Of a DNA stretch of 59,387 bases, positions 54,801 to 59,387 are shown piece by piece. The notes under the pieces are model-generated. The model ran no database searches. It was not told the origin of the DNA and worked only from the letters and a program-made list of their open reading frames with translations. Position numbers and translations under genes: made by a program. Positions within the stretch are counted from its first letter, which is position 1. Every line of letters begins with the position of its first letter. Source of the DNA: a virus; the IMG/VR virus record IMGVR_UViG_3300003894_000331, positions 1 through 59,387 of that record. The stretch is one strand, 5' to 3'.

Positions 54801-56486
54801 ACCAAGTGTAGCAGCAGTAGTAATTGCTGCCATTGCTCCCTCAGATGTGTTGAATGTAGGATCATAAGTCTTAAGGCTACCATCAAGGATACCTCTTGCA
54901 CGAACCAAGTCCTTCTGGATAGCTTCATATTCTCCTGCAGTCAATCCTATAATTTGACCATCAGGCATTGTCATCACATGTTCGATACCGGGACCAAATA
55001 TAGGAATGGTAGTTCCTCTATCATCTTTTCTACCCATACGGTTACGATAAGCCTGATCTAACCTCTCAAACTTAACACCACGATAACTCCTGTCCATCTC
55101 ATCAGCAGCATTATACAGAATTGAGTTCTCCCAGTTTTGTGTAGCATAATGGAGACCACCTTCAATAAGTTCCTCGATACCCTCTTCAATAGCACCTACG
55201 CCAATACGAGTACCCATGTTTTTATCAGCAAACTCCCTTAATCCTACATAATACTTTTGCCAAAATGTTTTCTTAATAGCATCAAGCTCATTGGCACCAA
55301 TCTTTGCGATATCTCGACCATCAAGACTTTTTGCAAAGGTCTCTCTCATCATTTGCCTGGCTTGTCTACCATAACCTCTTTGAATAACGTTGGCACCGAT
55401 AACCATCTCTGACATCAGTGTACCGGCACTTGCTTTAAAGAACATCCTAGCAGCATCCTCTTCAGATAAACCTAAGTCCTTTGCTTCTTCATATAACCCT
55501 GAACCACCTTCAACAGCACCAAGTAGCAGACCTGCTGCCTCACCTAATTGAGCAGCCTTTGCAATACCAAGTGCGCTTGCTGTCATACCGGTAGCATATG
55601 AAGTTAATATCATACTTGAGAGCTGTGTGATACCATTACCGAAACTCCATAGGAATGCGCTCCAGTTACCAAATGGATCCTGAGCTTCATCTAAGTTCTG
55701 ACCGGTGTAATAGTTTCCAAAGTTCATAAGCTTGTGACCTACTAAGTCAGTCCACTTATTATCATCATTAGCATCCCCGAAGATATCACCTACTGACTCT
55801 ACAAGGCTACCAACACCTTTAGGCATTAAAGCAACACCTGCAACAGCACCTCTACCAAGAGAGCTGAATATATTATCCGAAGTAACTTCTGTAGGGCCAA
55901 AAGCTGAGAGCATTTCCATACCATTGATGTAGTCTTTGCTTGACACTTCCTGGAAGTATGGATAATCTTTATCATTCTTTAAAACAAGGTAATGGTCTGG
56001 ACGCTTATGGTCCATAGGAACTGTTCTTCCCTCGATATCAACTATAGTTCCTCTTAAGTATGCTAACTGCTGTCCTGTAATGATAGGCTCTGAACGTCCT
56101 CCCATATCAAAATTAGTCGGGAGCTCACGTGTAATACCTGTACCTATATACTGAGGATCAATTCCTGCATACGCATCACCAACATTCTCTTTGTACTTAT
56201 CATACTCAAGCTTAGTGTTGATGAGATCCTGATACAAGTTCTCCATGTACTGAACACCTTCAGGAGTATCTGCCAAGTTTGGGTTCTTCTGTAATAGATC
56301 CGCAAACACTTCCTCTTTAGGTTCAAGAATCATAGTGGCATTATACGCACCCTCTGTTTGTGCAAGAGTCCTGAAATCAGCTCCATTACTCATTAACCCA
56401 TAAAAGTTAAACTCTTTAGGCTGTTGTGCTTGTGCCCCATTCTGAGGCTTGCCGTCACCGCTAGGTATATTTTGGTTTTCTGCCAT
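36834..56486 (-). CDS. Giant multi-domain virion protein with RNA polymerase active site
   Basis: 6,550 residues in one frame. In order: hydrophobic/Gly-Ala-rich segment (about 210-330), like ejection proteins; SF1 helicase with GTGGAGKT (Lys1396), FLDEA (Asp1475), GDPQQ (Asp1502), AQGLEFKYVYVA (about 1645) and a terminal GRAKK (Arg1675); zincin RHEAVH (His2380-His2384) with AEE (2421-2423) as the probable third ligand; DPBB RNA polymerase with R3981-IPS and D4019-YDIDQ (spacing 38, as in the beta' RAPT...NADFDGD region), and a candidate first barrel at Lys3548...Lys3564-3565; SLOG-like GESGFDQAI (Asp4547); second zincin HEMAH (His5211-His5215) with VYEVAA (Glu5259); C-terminal membrane-like segments (6446-6515). 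The polymerase and both zincins fit crAss-like virion RNA polymerase proteins; the helicase and SLOG are my additions. It is probably injected with the genome. No internal stop or frameshift is visible. Confidence 0.95.
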   Translation of the reverse strand: MAENQNIPSGDGKPQNGAQAQQPKEFNFYGLMSNGADFRTLAQTEGAYNATMILEPKEEVFADLLQKNPNLADTPEGVQYMENLYQDLINTKLEYDKYKENVGDAYAGIDPQYIGTGITRELPTNFDMGGRSEPIITGQQLAYLRGTIVDIEGRTVPMDHKRPDHYLVLKNDKDYPYFQEVSSKDYINGMEMLSAFGPTEVTSDNIFSSLGRGAVAGVALMPKGVGSLVESVGDIFGDANDDNKWTDLVGHKLMNFGNYYTGQNLDEAQDPFGNWSAFLWSFGNGITQLSSMILTSYATGMTASALGIAKAAQLGEAAGLLLGAVEGGSGLYEEAKDLGLSEEDAARMFFKASAGTLMSEMVIGANVIQRGYGRQARQMMRETFAKSLDGRDIAKIGANELDAIKKTFWQKYYVGLREFADKNMGTRIGVGAIEEGIEELIEGGLHYATQNWENSILYNAADEMDRSYRGVKFERLDQAYRNRMGRKDDRGTTIPIFGPGIEHVMTMPDGQIIGLTAGEYEAIQKDLVRARGILDGSLKTYDPTFNTSEGAMAAITTAATLGMGGATNTMGVRNKRVQQFNEAQQALNEIKNRNAQKSFDKGLTKWVQKESGYLRGQNSQGQAVSDPTQSVAQDMANAVRARINAYKQFITRNGYDNTDVLNAIGGEEAMKESMIEMSQIADIRNAIDQAENTEEIEYDGKTYNQEDLEKKIAKLDESIKFKTEITDFGTSEYMRKKVFQYNMFADMMQHSKATEGEWANKMQAIMTAAAFYNNANDAIGLVNFDEAVSSGKVNLGSMFGEKFTEAFDQSTLQEVAGVSPGDLMDEGGLEKFENMVSQSLDIINDLDAQIEEIRTFEGKNEAGGVFAYESDNYQKALKSIESSINDVLAMADILFENGDLSKFNFREEGKSVSQATRDKFGAISAFSTQIDNELSNLKNYRRDKKAAADQTKPYEERVANAIYFDAVQKLKDIRKAYKENPSILTEEANANVIETAFNNLAAVRLYLDNKRGANRTDENYPVVDREIDGTNYRTTYSDQVESIERNYNGVTISNKGDILTDGQINKIGKYIDEAVNGTQEGDLTLEQMYEKTSRESASLKKRDQRRRILHIHNQAAIISKLPPTELIDDKTRNAMLTLYEEAKVARMNALMENKWEEDDIISMEKTLNNLKTDIHKALDNKDGEMFIKKQVVDLGINFKHHTGETYDYNNNKDGQSISEFDFDVGQLEYGKHKLVFNMSEPFSLYQKAVELSEKENLPEVKKVARVVAHKAVDRHIQLFNELLNLDNNKFYDQLHSVFETSNYDDGDRVISIQQENAIKQVMMGINASRDLIVLRAANEDVTNSNKVPEFKRELKAMGYNSEEVKELTALDGPLFTRTFKLHKNAFLVQGTGGAGKTTFVLSTIAKMIDNNVADKNSDHTFIHVGPNMQNVEAQKRNIGTLKNVKNDKGYTIKDFADALDNDRVTVDDNTVIFLDEASLVFIEQNNAIQNHLEKGALIALGDPQQPKYNIGGDPDVSAGIILDHLSYRTPMIDEVHRADVKQISDLQNSVSRSMTTMYDNTVQLPADLGYNGDMTKGVYVYSDKSQKDFEKMYVDHVDRFGKTDRVIIFATESDAEQFKKRNTNIPPENVSFIQPNDPLNANTSAQGLEFKYVYVAMKAPSDMHNLRIFKTAVGRAKKFVSVMGDPNKSSKRDNIIDISVTSSEGAKSNEKNERELFQLQKSRIETMGSQNQEPITTPRETISRPEKIGKSAAQTAKTGPFYVLHEKVTKKGEELNRVNPDQFVNELQELRDLKNEYDKVYGQQRAAITRRVKAIEKLFDSVEVVEDVVENTPEEEVDLTFSEDTEADLIEENIVSAPNTLKFSSAVMVADEATVSMVEKHGIEKHYNNILKQRFYNEDTTIKLVFHKEIDLYNLNNGEIETNYNVILVERGGETVGVLYQPLMSPAEETAYKNELYRKSKHQLGVQDYDPNNVQYEKESAKGASVMALSALYHHALGRASGSTNQDAILNYWPSATLIVNDKDTRDTFTFAEFYDVIVQHQFGDDTELNMQYNFKEENDFTFFFERIVSNGGAFKGVNNTSVTEMSDDIIVDQVKRDGYVNDIVYAKRIDDPNFGWVPIEIKGQRINEINEAEAEKVSIKNTEELKELRKAAREAESRKGTKADQSAKMKYFNEKLNSSFMAHAINYNRSLFLDRNGNIIRDYEDVLKKRPNGYIDVKSSGGTTTIVDNLKDVYNKLVDNGAFFPTIKVKVLGIEQGNAVRVNGAILRNAKTNAVRFNTRASHIDDMNTSGSNNENSGNHRNPLDWLAATKETRTEDMVPLADQMYYLEAVFGKQFLMNDLEFSSSLLVNGKPAYGAVGNMRMFIETVNDLTQRGVGRHEAVHFALKHFVSPESYKKITDDARIQMRLKGVKGPISDNMAEEFIAEVNEGIREARSKSLVSRFVNWVRGVINYITGNRDTVNEFLNKLNRGGYKNEPVRYNNSEQVSLMERGRSQNDPAVDKLLEEVFQFDFAIGAMNRQQMAREVGGDANLVSVMELVTQIIKNNDPSRTPIKWNDISSFDQYYDVITEGLNMVAAQNDLIKGQKDVTYAKNKTQRLVHLSKKIADNTLFKESLMAVMLPTINFNENTVESSSNEVMRDDFNAKSLEQKTSAILNNELNSIHFKRVKVVNKSIKLVPGTPQNASGSKLKAVLIEVFKDYGTNGDNGVDPVTRAFKIMHDYIKSSKSDGTNENANMLASFLLDLGYLRINKNGSLVTGLQQGITDDTLLKPYHYYKFQNAILKQLGYNDNSILMDEISTEGTLANKVKNKSAYASDILNAFASLYVSAQVADYVSVEHKRDEDGSWFQSKKRNNTNVEEQKRIFNSALVSRFFAEEGLRNNAETLVLPANKTDKKPSRTLSVEGNSISIHYNKGKKVEAIRYNENKGTFEWVGGKDQKLLNDLFRAMGIYVTSSTRNAILGINYSSKIGIDQIADGFGAIAYTLRSYFEQDTNNHYKNAVEKFANKHRLDPIRMSELLDPEDTIEDANIHIESFYDYTSALATVETEMNIINARGYTYTPEGKAVNQAMLGSHLSRMFTSSGTGQEALMNFYSDALKNTNNFNNPFTVDGTVIEPILNGKINVVKLHYTSGIEDKFTPHDIKHLTEADMINHMVYGHWLTSVLRNNQEQVLRLSTTTMSDSGFFPVFDVTFGKDVSSRLFDVTKVDGNIKKVTMNNEVLANMFDDKFKVYFKKAAISINKWTGIDVYTGETTGAGIVSNVTDIGKYSTPVERAEYLINAINEHLSGVNKMSASNTNLHKLSKAGMVRNVDYTVEKAGERYYIRIGKNTEMSYETEANIYATESPFTLQNYKGWMKLKDNDQKADYIDVIMDDRLRLHTNMIKESANLQPRSVDISGWNNRMSKMLEKPVKIIPNVQKSVEYNPLHRAFVYSYFLFNDSLVNTVMGNEFQSEDARKLAKYAKTMVGQGYVANTDDLVTPVFTVGPTFNVARMVDQSAVSSHYKEMLGIKDEYMFTDGTMLTHRLFTHFLNKAYGGNASYMNQNDNTMKTIATGIDPNTGLGQYKKSANVTLNDDFYAHNPELYNSLTKLMLQGNHSKAEFPQIEGVETNLWNKYQEYVEDNTPTEAMSMLAEYVENVRIVHGVDLLQGTIARIEFVSTAKMHSPNVNYMSWDKFIKGDDIRIDTQRTQDELFVLNANQSITERRVTDLSQIKLISNINSRNGATISNIDSFITEKLFMNIKDEFGVNDLDKFSEAFRGLGSDIVDKIKGASSLNDLLNIPELSINIPTVMNKLWPTFMKRLQNAVDFKVPGLKMVQAAGDMFIKYYDIETENGTIRATMEDIERGLFKITDKTTSSPLKHTRIDQENEGIIPAEVAMPFVYAEEFGISRQNRHTLNEILNFVVGGKNINLRAYLKNELGNEYYTNKEAVKTELSKFINDNFNKFDDKSFFKNLGTIQFEDAKALTKYYSAFLDTLDVFAARIPSTSKGLAFAGEVTSFTYDSGTTVYVSSEKILFDDSDYDIDQLTVLFRGITTSGNSPVAPSVTNNRFQDQSIGALMNKKFDLLYNDWVDYKQKDHIFIRLNVNDAVERAETKQKNEVLLNNDFSTNIKNFIASHTGKQMVSVFANMIHVYSKLNQLTESQRKQFLSEDMQFNNEGTFQVEDKVHYIIDTLGELLQISVDNPKLMILDMLNINTESGSFIAALAMSGKSKNEIYDMLASNKVQDIFRKAHNGRSIGSTAFDQFDYVEKIIRKYETKDDAVYDAMRKNRVDRLARMMTKYQEQKEAGHKLIQLYDDGSNGTIKTEEITDFLENKRGFDKITKLISGSDTAFDEFLDNFVTDLVEREVITMTDDKYVHKGREYNEAEIKEIVRKDYVFNSRTFDKYAENALVDIDDKIEATRQELSELTDENSDSYIEKIRKDTETNLSEYREIYNMMIVGESIRRVVPILRLNKNIPSSQYELYDFIERTEFATGTTLENLVNKKEESNYEWRDKGNHLLKESVFQQWSNTSQAEINNYVNQLLDGLIDSGVADKISIRTTGESGFDQAIANAFANKGINVTVYYEKGKRFTNEAKMNVYDSSGTTRSSDRYKGLRPKNNFNEVETDDKSLLSLWHTITKKDGLSRRERDIDAQFVFNPFNQGLYAKVHAIHGKNSIHASSGVADPTEEAIERVVGDITARVEEIEKSKSTLGRDGKIEIAITGPNISLFRSQRQSPYNAWMTRENAIRSKFKNLPDMLRSFRNIKTYLTMIKYANDNMRHFVWNGNAMDHIENQYTDMQKKSRLSNGEYVALRNQLQNAYVDEFFTRTSDEDFTSIDLTRFNGESVQGAYGVNITNSAAENINLNNYTQSLYFTFEFPQYIMAVKENGMAKDPDGSINKFLDSLIIDNGSLIVRDHNTLTDAELSVISESFKLLDDKTKKLFFAYNLLRSGFNAGGYFSLTNFIGNFMAKELGTFIDSVSEDPSFILNVRSNFVGNAVINDSNLYRYFTKRANDTYVPPEISMVYKKIDSGIFGRNRQTTVPGRYLRTVDGRAKYEQMYNQVSGYMKRLPTRFVTNSNEETTRFSDVGNLREWMDDHATTIRYAYKHTFRGLIVHKKKAEVPANLIRINTEYAQFRKTFNSITITKTSQKEYEETAKSKVASEPVASRDIGKRRAMSANTLEELVKNTSFSRGAVIVNNKTTKYPGLKGYIENGTIHYNSDLVTMDTYFHEMAHVYLWDGAGYEVIGIAENMINNNDPLAVRIAHNYPALDKKALVYEVAATLMGFNSESKIDALLSGKKPSVRQRILKAIRNAWNDIISYINMLFGTDIKIDPNDTIGRVVDKMIKNVRSGKFDPTKNDISALQNKYNSYLAASKPITDIQDMADAMLLKDSKLTVDEYVMERHANNLWNRIKRRKNKKLYADGVTYNFEPYVTNNDKEGAIRVMVEKYLPKLYKDGAKVSKNVFRWLRNTADGGKADVHTVSSYFKLGGKENDTKFKETLVKFSENIGWNSNSVSYTPTQFTKKYPTLKDSIPPGVENDTRIIVHRSVMTSSGDVTSMDISLVKVFPSKVNFGNVGLRGGLISSNYMSDVEGSALGVNMKATLANVEKLKMAMTVMQMKQIAGDRVNIRAIGLSEMDDVSGSITYTQVNLIQALKNLQALSGNEEFKESLSPQLRGLITSPDVFRYEKYSPDYFEVLLSMFSDSNYKRANDPSIKGIVSQLSDVVSGRGNVKKLLESLRLYKHSLDRLMSSDITKHLVDENEYQTISNALFEFNTMIDVSEKNIKEPGIYRSFLMNQADQGNRIIQSFYNSMRNELGIISGLFAKEQQILSDETEKIMKMHNKKNPSQKIVERMVDASENYFDKFFIYEEIDGESVNTFRIHHDINDPLTKQAIGNGTLSQEEFEYSQFIAEKVEEYMINLIRAKFKYSFAVFKDGSFNEKKLESMTMKYYNDHWEKGRIPLLRKGTSTYLKEGKVLQAMRKFSYQTSNPEQVFQDVLVDDHTTLDESVNSVFLNQVGGEGTSAFGDDKRLANIGLEDVDGNIIVKDIKNNTIYTKNLFNIAKYMAMDSISKPILEDRLLPAYREAKIAADTVKMFSDTDKGRVAKHLRVMFEKNVLGRHQKHFKDSKLSDNIEGFGRMMIRITTFNGVALSIPVAVTSLTANTFESIMNSVAVNISGANPYDLFNFKNWASAVKEYTVNFKKVRKIMEYYQVIESDRWDYLVNPRYDVTFRSPWHSNAAHFMNRWTDLSMRAMAAVAQMKHDGTWDAHSLNEKGEVVYNASKDTRINNYQSDKKQAELRNWLVESLSQDERVMDQQKDKLAPVRAYDVQDQRRLEHVGSQFVVGVYNKEASINGDSYFFANLVLQFKKFMTTKIGERLGSKIEAFEGGKKVIREDEEGNFVRAWQTYEKEGSWVTASKILLKSTPFVANVLSKYEWVNQTRSIWQWQNMSELEKYNLVRASLDLLFIATAYFAYTGLSSLAESEDEDNWALRYRRIWRAMTEGMQTAILTSPGYMMSMFTALPVVNMAKSVFNVIMLREPEKNLSHVLPLGSTVKLGNDIINETKE

Positions 56487-56489
56487 AGT

Positions 56490-58706
56490 TTATTTTCTTT
56501 GATGTTGTAACACCTCTTCTTGAGACATTGTAGGATCAATAGCCTCATCCATGTTATAGTTACCGGTTCTTAGTTCGTCTAACACATCAACATTACCACC
56601 GAAATCAGTAAAGTCATTAAGGTTAGCCATTGCTTTCACCCTATAAATCACTCCAGGTAATCTCTCACCTGTTTTATTTTTATAATACTCGATAGTCTCA
56701 TCATCATCGATACGCTCTATCTGTAATAATTTACCCCACTTAGTAAGGTTACTGCCAGAGAATAGTTTACCTACTCCTGTCTGCTTTCCTAAGTCATGTT
56801 CAACCGCTCTCACCTTACCATCAACAACAGTAGGAATACGAACTGTAAGTTTCTCCAACTGTTCCTGAGTAACAAGGACGTTTTCCATAAGGAATGAACC
56901 AGTATCCTCAACATCACCATTTTGATCAAGCATTGTTGAATTAGATGTTTGTTGGTAGATCTCATCAATAACAACTGGTGAGTCAAGCTGATTAGCTGTA
57001 CCGTTAATGTAAATAACATCACCAGACTCATGTCTACGCTTCTTGTTCTTGAGATACTTCTCAGTATCCTTACTTATACTATAAACTTTAGCGTTGTCTT
57101 TATGAGCATGATATAACCAACTCTTATCAGTATCACTGAGATTAGCATTCTTCAATAAAATGTCTGTCTTTTCTTCTGCAGTAAGGTTAGAATCGTAATA
57201 TACATCAAGAGCATCATACGCACCAGACCTCCTACGCAATACATTTTCAAAGTCCTTAACAGCTTCTTTGGAGAAACCTCCCTTTTTACCCTGATAGAAC
57301 TGCATGATGTTATATGCTGTGCTTATCTTATCGTTACGGTTAGCAAATATCTTCTTATACTCCTCAGGTAAACTAGCTCTGTACAGTCTAACATGTCCTT
57401 GATACTTACGGATGAAGTCATCCATTCCCTGCAATACATCTTCTCCTAAAGCAGCCTCTAAACCTGCATATGCTCCTGTCTCACCTGTCTCAGAAACAGA
57501 ACCAGTATCCCATTTCTGAACTTTATTAGCTGTACCCATACCGGTAGCATTAAGGAAGAGCTCCTTTTCTACCTGATTAGTCTCATTCATAACATCGATA
57601 ACACTCTGATTAGTGATAGACTCAAACCCTGGAACTGTATTTACTTTAGAACGGAAGAGATGTTTCTGATATGTATCATCGATAGCATACATAACCTCAC
57701 CTGCTTCTCTCTCAAGCTCAGAACGCTTCCTGTCATCAGTTTCCTGACGAATACGCTCAACAAGTTTATGATACTTACCATACTCTTCATTCATGTTAAT
57801 GGTCTTAAGTTTACCATCTTCAATGATAGGCTTCATCTCATTATCATACATAGGAAGGATTGCATTGTCATTAATAGCATTATACTTCATGAGATTATAC
57901 TCATCCTTCATAACACCATTACTTCTGAGCTGTTCCTCGAACTTTCTGTAATTATCCTGAATAACTCCTATTTTGTCCTCTCTAATCGTTTTATTGGTAT
58001 TCCTTACACTTTGGTCCTGTGCTAAGAGATCGTTAGCCTCACGTCCAGTATTAACCCCTGTGGTGAATTTTGCAGCACTATCTTCAATGTTGATACGATA
58101 GTTATTGAGAGCATTGTTTACATTATTGTTCAAACTCGCATCGATATCATCAGGAGCAGTAAATCCGAATGCACCATCATCGTCAATACCAACACCATAT
58201 TGTTTGTTCAGAAAATCCTCTTCAGTAACAAATCTCCCACCTCCATCTTTTCCTGGCACCCAATTAGTACGGCCACCATGAATAAGAACATTAGAGGCAT
58301 TGTATTGATTCTTTTCAAAGTCTGAGATCTTTTGTCCTCTATCCTCAACTGCTTTAGAAATAGAATTCAGCCTTATCCATTCACCATAATTCTGATTATA
58401 TGCATTCAGAGCAGCGGTCGCACCTGCTTGGTCATTATTGGCATATGAACTAATGAACTGACTTCTTGATGCGTCCAACCCCATCTTTGCCATAGCTAAA
58501 CCGGCTGACAACTGTTGTGACTGCAAAGGAGTACCTCCTCTTGTAATAGCATCAGGATCCGCTAGCATGTTGTTAATCTGACCTGCAGTTAACGATTGCT
58601 TTTTCTTCTGAGCTAATCTCATTACATTGGCAATGGTAATACCTTGTGGCATCACCTGTATAGGCCTTGCCCCGACCCTTCCTCTTGGTGCTGATGATGT
58701 AGCCAT
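56490..58706 (-). CDS. Unknown large virion protein
   Basis: 738 residues. An N-terminal Arg/Gly-rich tail (MATSSAPRGRVGARPIQVMP) is followed by helical, charged sequence throughout. The pattern resembles internal or ejected virion proteins. No motif or family recognised. The start follows an A/T-rich leader, and the stop lies 3 bases before the giant gene, so the two are co-expressed and likely packaged together. Confidence 0.75.
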   Translation of the reverse strand: MATSSAPRGRVGARPIQVMPQGITIANVMRLAQKKKQSLTAGQINNMLADPDAITRGGTPLQSQQLSAGLAMAKMGLDASRSQFISSYANNDQAGATAALNAYNQNYGEWIRLNSISKAVEDRGQKISDFEKNQYNASNVLIHGGRTNWVPGKDGGGRFVTEEDFLNKQYGVGIDDDGAFGFTAPDDIDASLNNNVNNALNNYRINIEDSAAKFTTGVNTGREANDLLAQDQSVRNTNKTIREDKIGVIQDNYRKFEEQLRSNGVMKDEYNLMKYNAINDNAILPMYDNEMKPIIEDGKLKTINMNEEYGKYHKLVERIRQETDDRKRSELEREAGEVMYAIDDTYQKHLFRSKVNTVPGFESITNQSVIDVMNETNQVEKELFLNATGMGTANKVQKWDTGSVSETGETGAYAGLEAALGEDVLQGMDDFIRKYQGHVRLYRASLPEEYKKIFANRNDKISTAYNIMQFYQGKKGGFSKEAVKDFENVLRRRSGAYDALDVYYDSNLTAEEKTDILLKNANLSDTDKSWLYHAHKDNAKVYSISKDTEKYLKNKKRRHESGDVIYINGTANQLDSPVVIDEIYQQTSNSTMLDQNGDVEDTGSFLMENVLVTQEQLEKLTVRIPTVVDGKVRAVEHDLGKQTGVGKLFSGSNLTKWGKLLQIERIDDDETIEYYKNKTGERLPGVIYRVKAMANLNDFTDFGGNVDVLDELRTGNYNMDEAIDPTMSQEEVLQHQRK

Positions 58707-58711
58707 AACGA

Positions 58712-59287
58712 TTAAATAAATTTGTTTAAGTACATTAAATCAAAGATTGATTGCTGCTTCTGTGTACCAATCAACCCTAACTGTGCTACCGATGTCTGTA
58801 GACTGTTGAGAGTCTCAGCATTTGCCTGGGTAGTAATCAAATTCTCTTTAGTCTGCATATCAAGACGTAGCTTCTCAGCTTCATTCAGTATACCTGAACT
58901 GATAACACTCTGCTTAGAGGCTGTCTCTGCTTCAGATGCTGCGTTGATATTACTCACTTCAGTTAAATGACCTGACTCAGCAACATTAAGGTCACTAAGA
59001 GCTTTCATTGTTCCTGCCATAATAGTAGGAAGAAACTCAGGACTACCTGACTCACTCACACCTCTTCGAGCTGCTGCTGATTCATCTTTGATAGCTTTTG
59101 CTCCTGCTCTGAATGGTGCAACATTTGGCTTGAGTACTGTTGGTTGTAACACCGGTGTATCAAACTGAGGTTTAGCAATAGTTCTTGGTTTTTGCCCTAA
59201 CATAGCAGCGTCAGTAAGAGCTTTTGCTCCATATACGCTGTAATTAATAATTGCCGTCTTATCTATAGGATTCCTTGGTTTAGTCAT
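58712..59287 (-). CDS. Unknown Ala-rich virion-block protein
   Basis: 191 residues from ATG 59287 (MTKPRNPIDKTAIINYSVYG); the longer frame overlaps the upstream gene and is rejected. Alanine- and Ser-rich, with a helical C-terminal half (NINAASEAETASKQSVISSG; LRLDMQTKENLITTQANAET) that may form a coiled coil. It looks like a small internal or head/tail component. No family recognised; it is 5 bases from the preceding large gene. Confidence 0.7.
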   Translation of the reverse strand: MTKPRNPIDKTAIINYSVYGAKALTDAAMLGQKPRTIAKPQFDTPVLQPTVLKPNVAPFRAGAKAIKDESAAARRGVSESGSPEFLPTIMAGTMKALSDLNVAESGHLTEVSNINAASEAETASKQSVISSGILNEAEKLRLDMQTKENLITTQANAETLNSLQTSVAQLGLIGTQKQQSIFDLMYLNKFI

Positions 59288-59291
59288 AACA

Positions 59292-59387
59292 TTACATATT
59301 TTCTGTTCCAATAATATTGTATCGAGGATCATTCTCCATCTCAGTCTGAATGTCCGTGTATTCATCAACATCACTAATCTTATGTGA
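59292..59387 (-). CDS. C-terminus of an upstream virion gene (partial)
   Basis: The last 31 codons of a minus-strand gene running off the right edge, ending NIIGTENM and TAA at 59292-59294. The visible residues are acidic and polar. Four bases separate it from the ATG of the next gene, so it belongs to the same operon. Function unknown from this fragment. Confidence 0.7.
   Translation of the reverse strand, partial: SHKISDVDEYTDIQTEMENDPRYNIIGTENM

Noticed and set aside
37168-56326. Many short frames on both strands inside the giant gene
   Set aside because: The giant frame is continuous, carries conserved motifs spread along its whole length, and the short frames have no recognisable content.
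1-59387. Prophage origin (integrase, attachment sites, repressor)
   Set aside because: No integrase, excisionase, recognisable repressor or att-like direct repeat was found; the virion-transcriptase architecture fits a virulent phage.

Overview
The window is part of a double-stranded DNA tailed-phage genome that most resembles crAss-like phages (Crassvirales) or a close relative infecting Bacteroidota. The main reasons are as follows. (1) There is a 6,550-codon gene whose product carries a double-psi-beta-barrel RNA polymerase active site: an RxPS motif and, 38 residues later, DYDID, equivalent to the DFDID motif of crAss-like virion RNA polymerases. (2) Replication and structural genes lie in opposed transcription blocks. 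(3) Several intergenic regions carry the Bacteroidota -7 box TAnnTTTG, and most structural genes lack a Shine-Dalgarno sequence but have A/T-rich leaders. (4) Families common in Bacteroidota and their phages occur (DUF3127-like OB protein, DUF4313-like protein). I see no terminase, portal, capsid, DNA polymerase, primase, integrase or lysin gene, so the window is a fragment of a larger genome. Genus-level placement is inference.

Layout. 1-7218 (minus): a tail module with a tail fibre running off the left edge, a second fibre, small tail/baseplate-type proteins and a GroES-like co-chaperonin. 7219-7565: G-poor divergent intergenic region with promoter signals and an 11-bp hairpin. 7566-33739 (plus): the early/replication block. 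Its first half (to about 16.5 kb) holds many small unknown genes, five plus-strand terminator-like hairpins, a tRNA-Leu(UAA), a membrane/coiled-coil gene cluster and a 430-bp noncoding region with a possible minus-strand small RNA. Its second half is a tightly overlapping operon: RadC-like protein, YubB-like protein, HNH protein, DnaB helicase, SMC/RecF-like ATPase, OB-fold protein, Cas4/AddB-like nuclease, DnaN sliding clamp, RusA-like resolvase, two adenine methyltransferases, a stand-alone C5-methyltransferase tail and an SSB-like protein. 33742-33770: convergent bidirectional terminator. 33790-59387 (minus): virion block with a fibre-like protein, two tail-type proteins, the giant protein, two virion-type proteins and the C-terminus of another gene at the right edge.

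How it fits together. The likely reading is that the giant protein is packaged, enters the cell with the DNA and transcribes early genes. The plus-strand block then modifies, recombines and replicates the genome, using the phage clamp, helicase and SSB-like proteins. The minus-strand blocks make the particle. The most remarkable feature is the giant protein, which joins membrane-active termini, an SF1 helicase, two zincin-type protease modules, a SLOG-like domain and the RNA polymerase active site in one uninterrupted reading frame.
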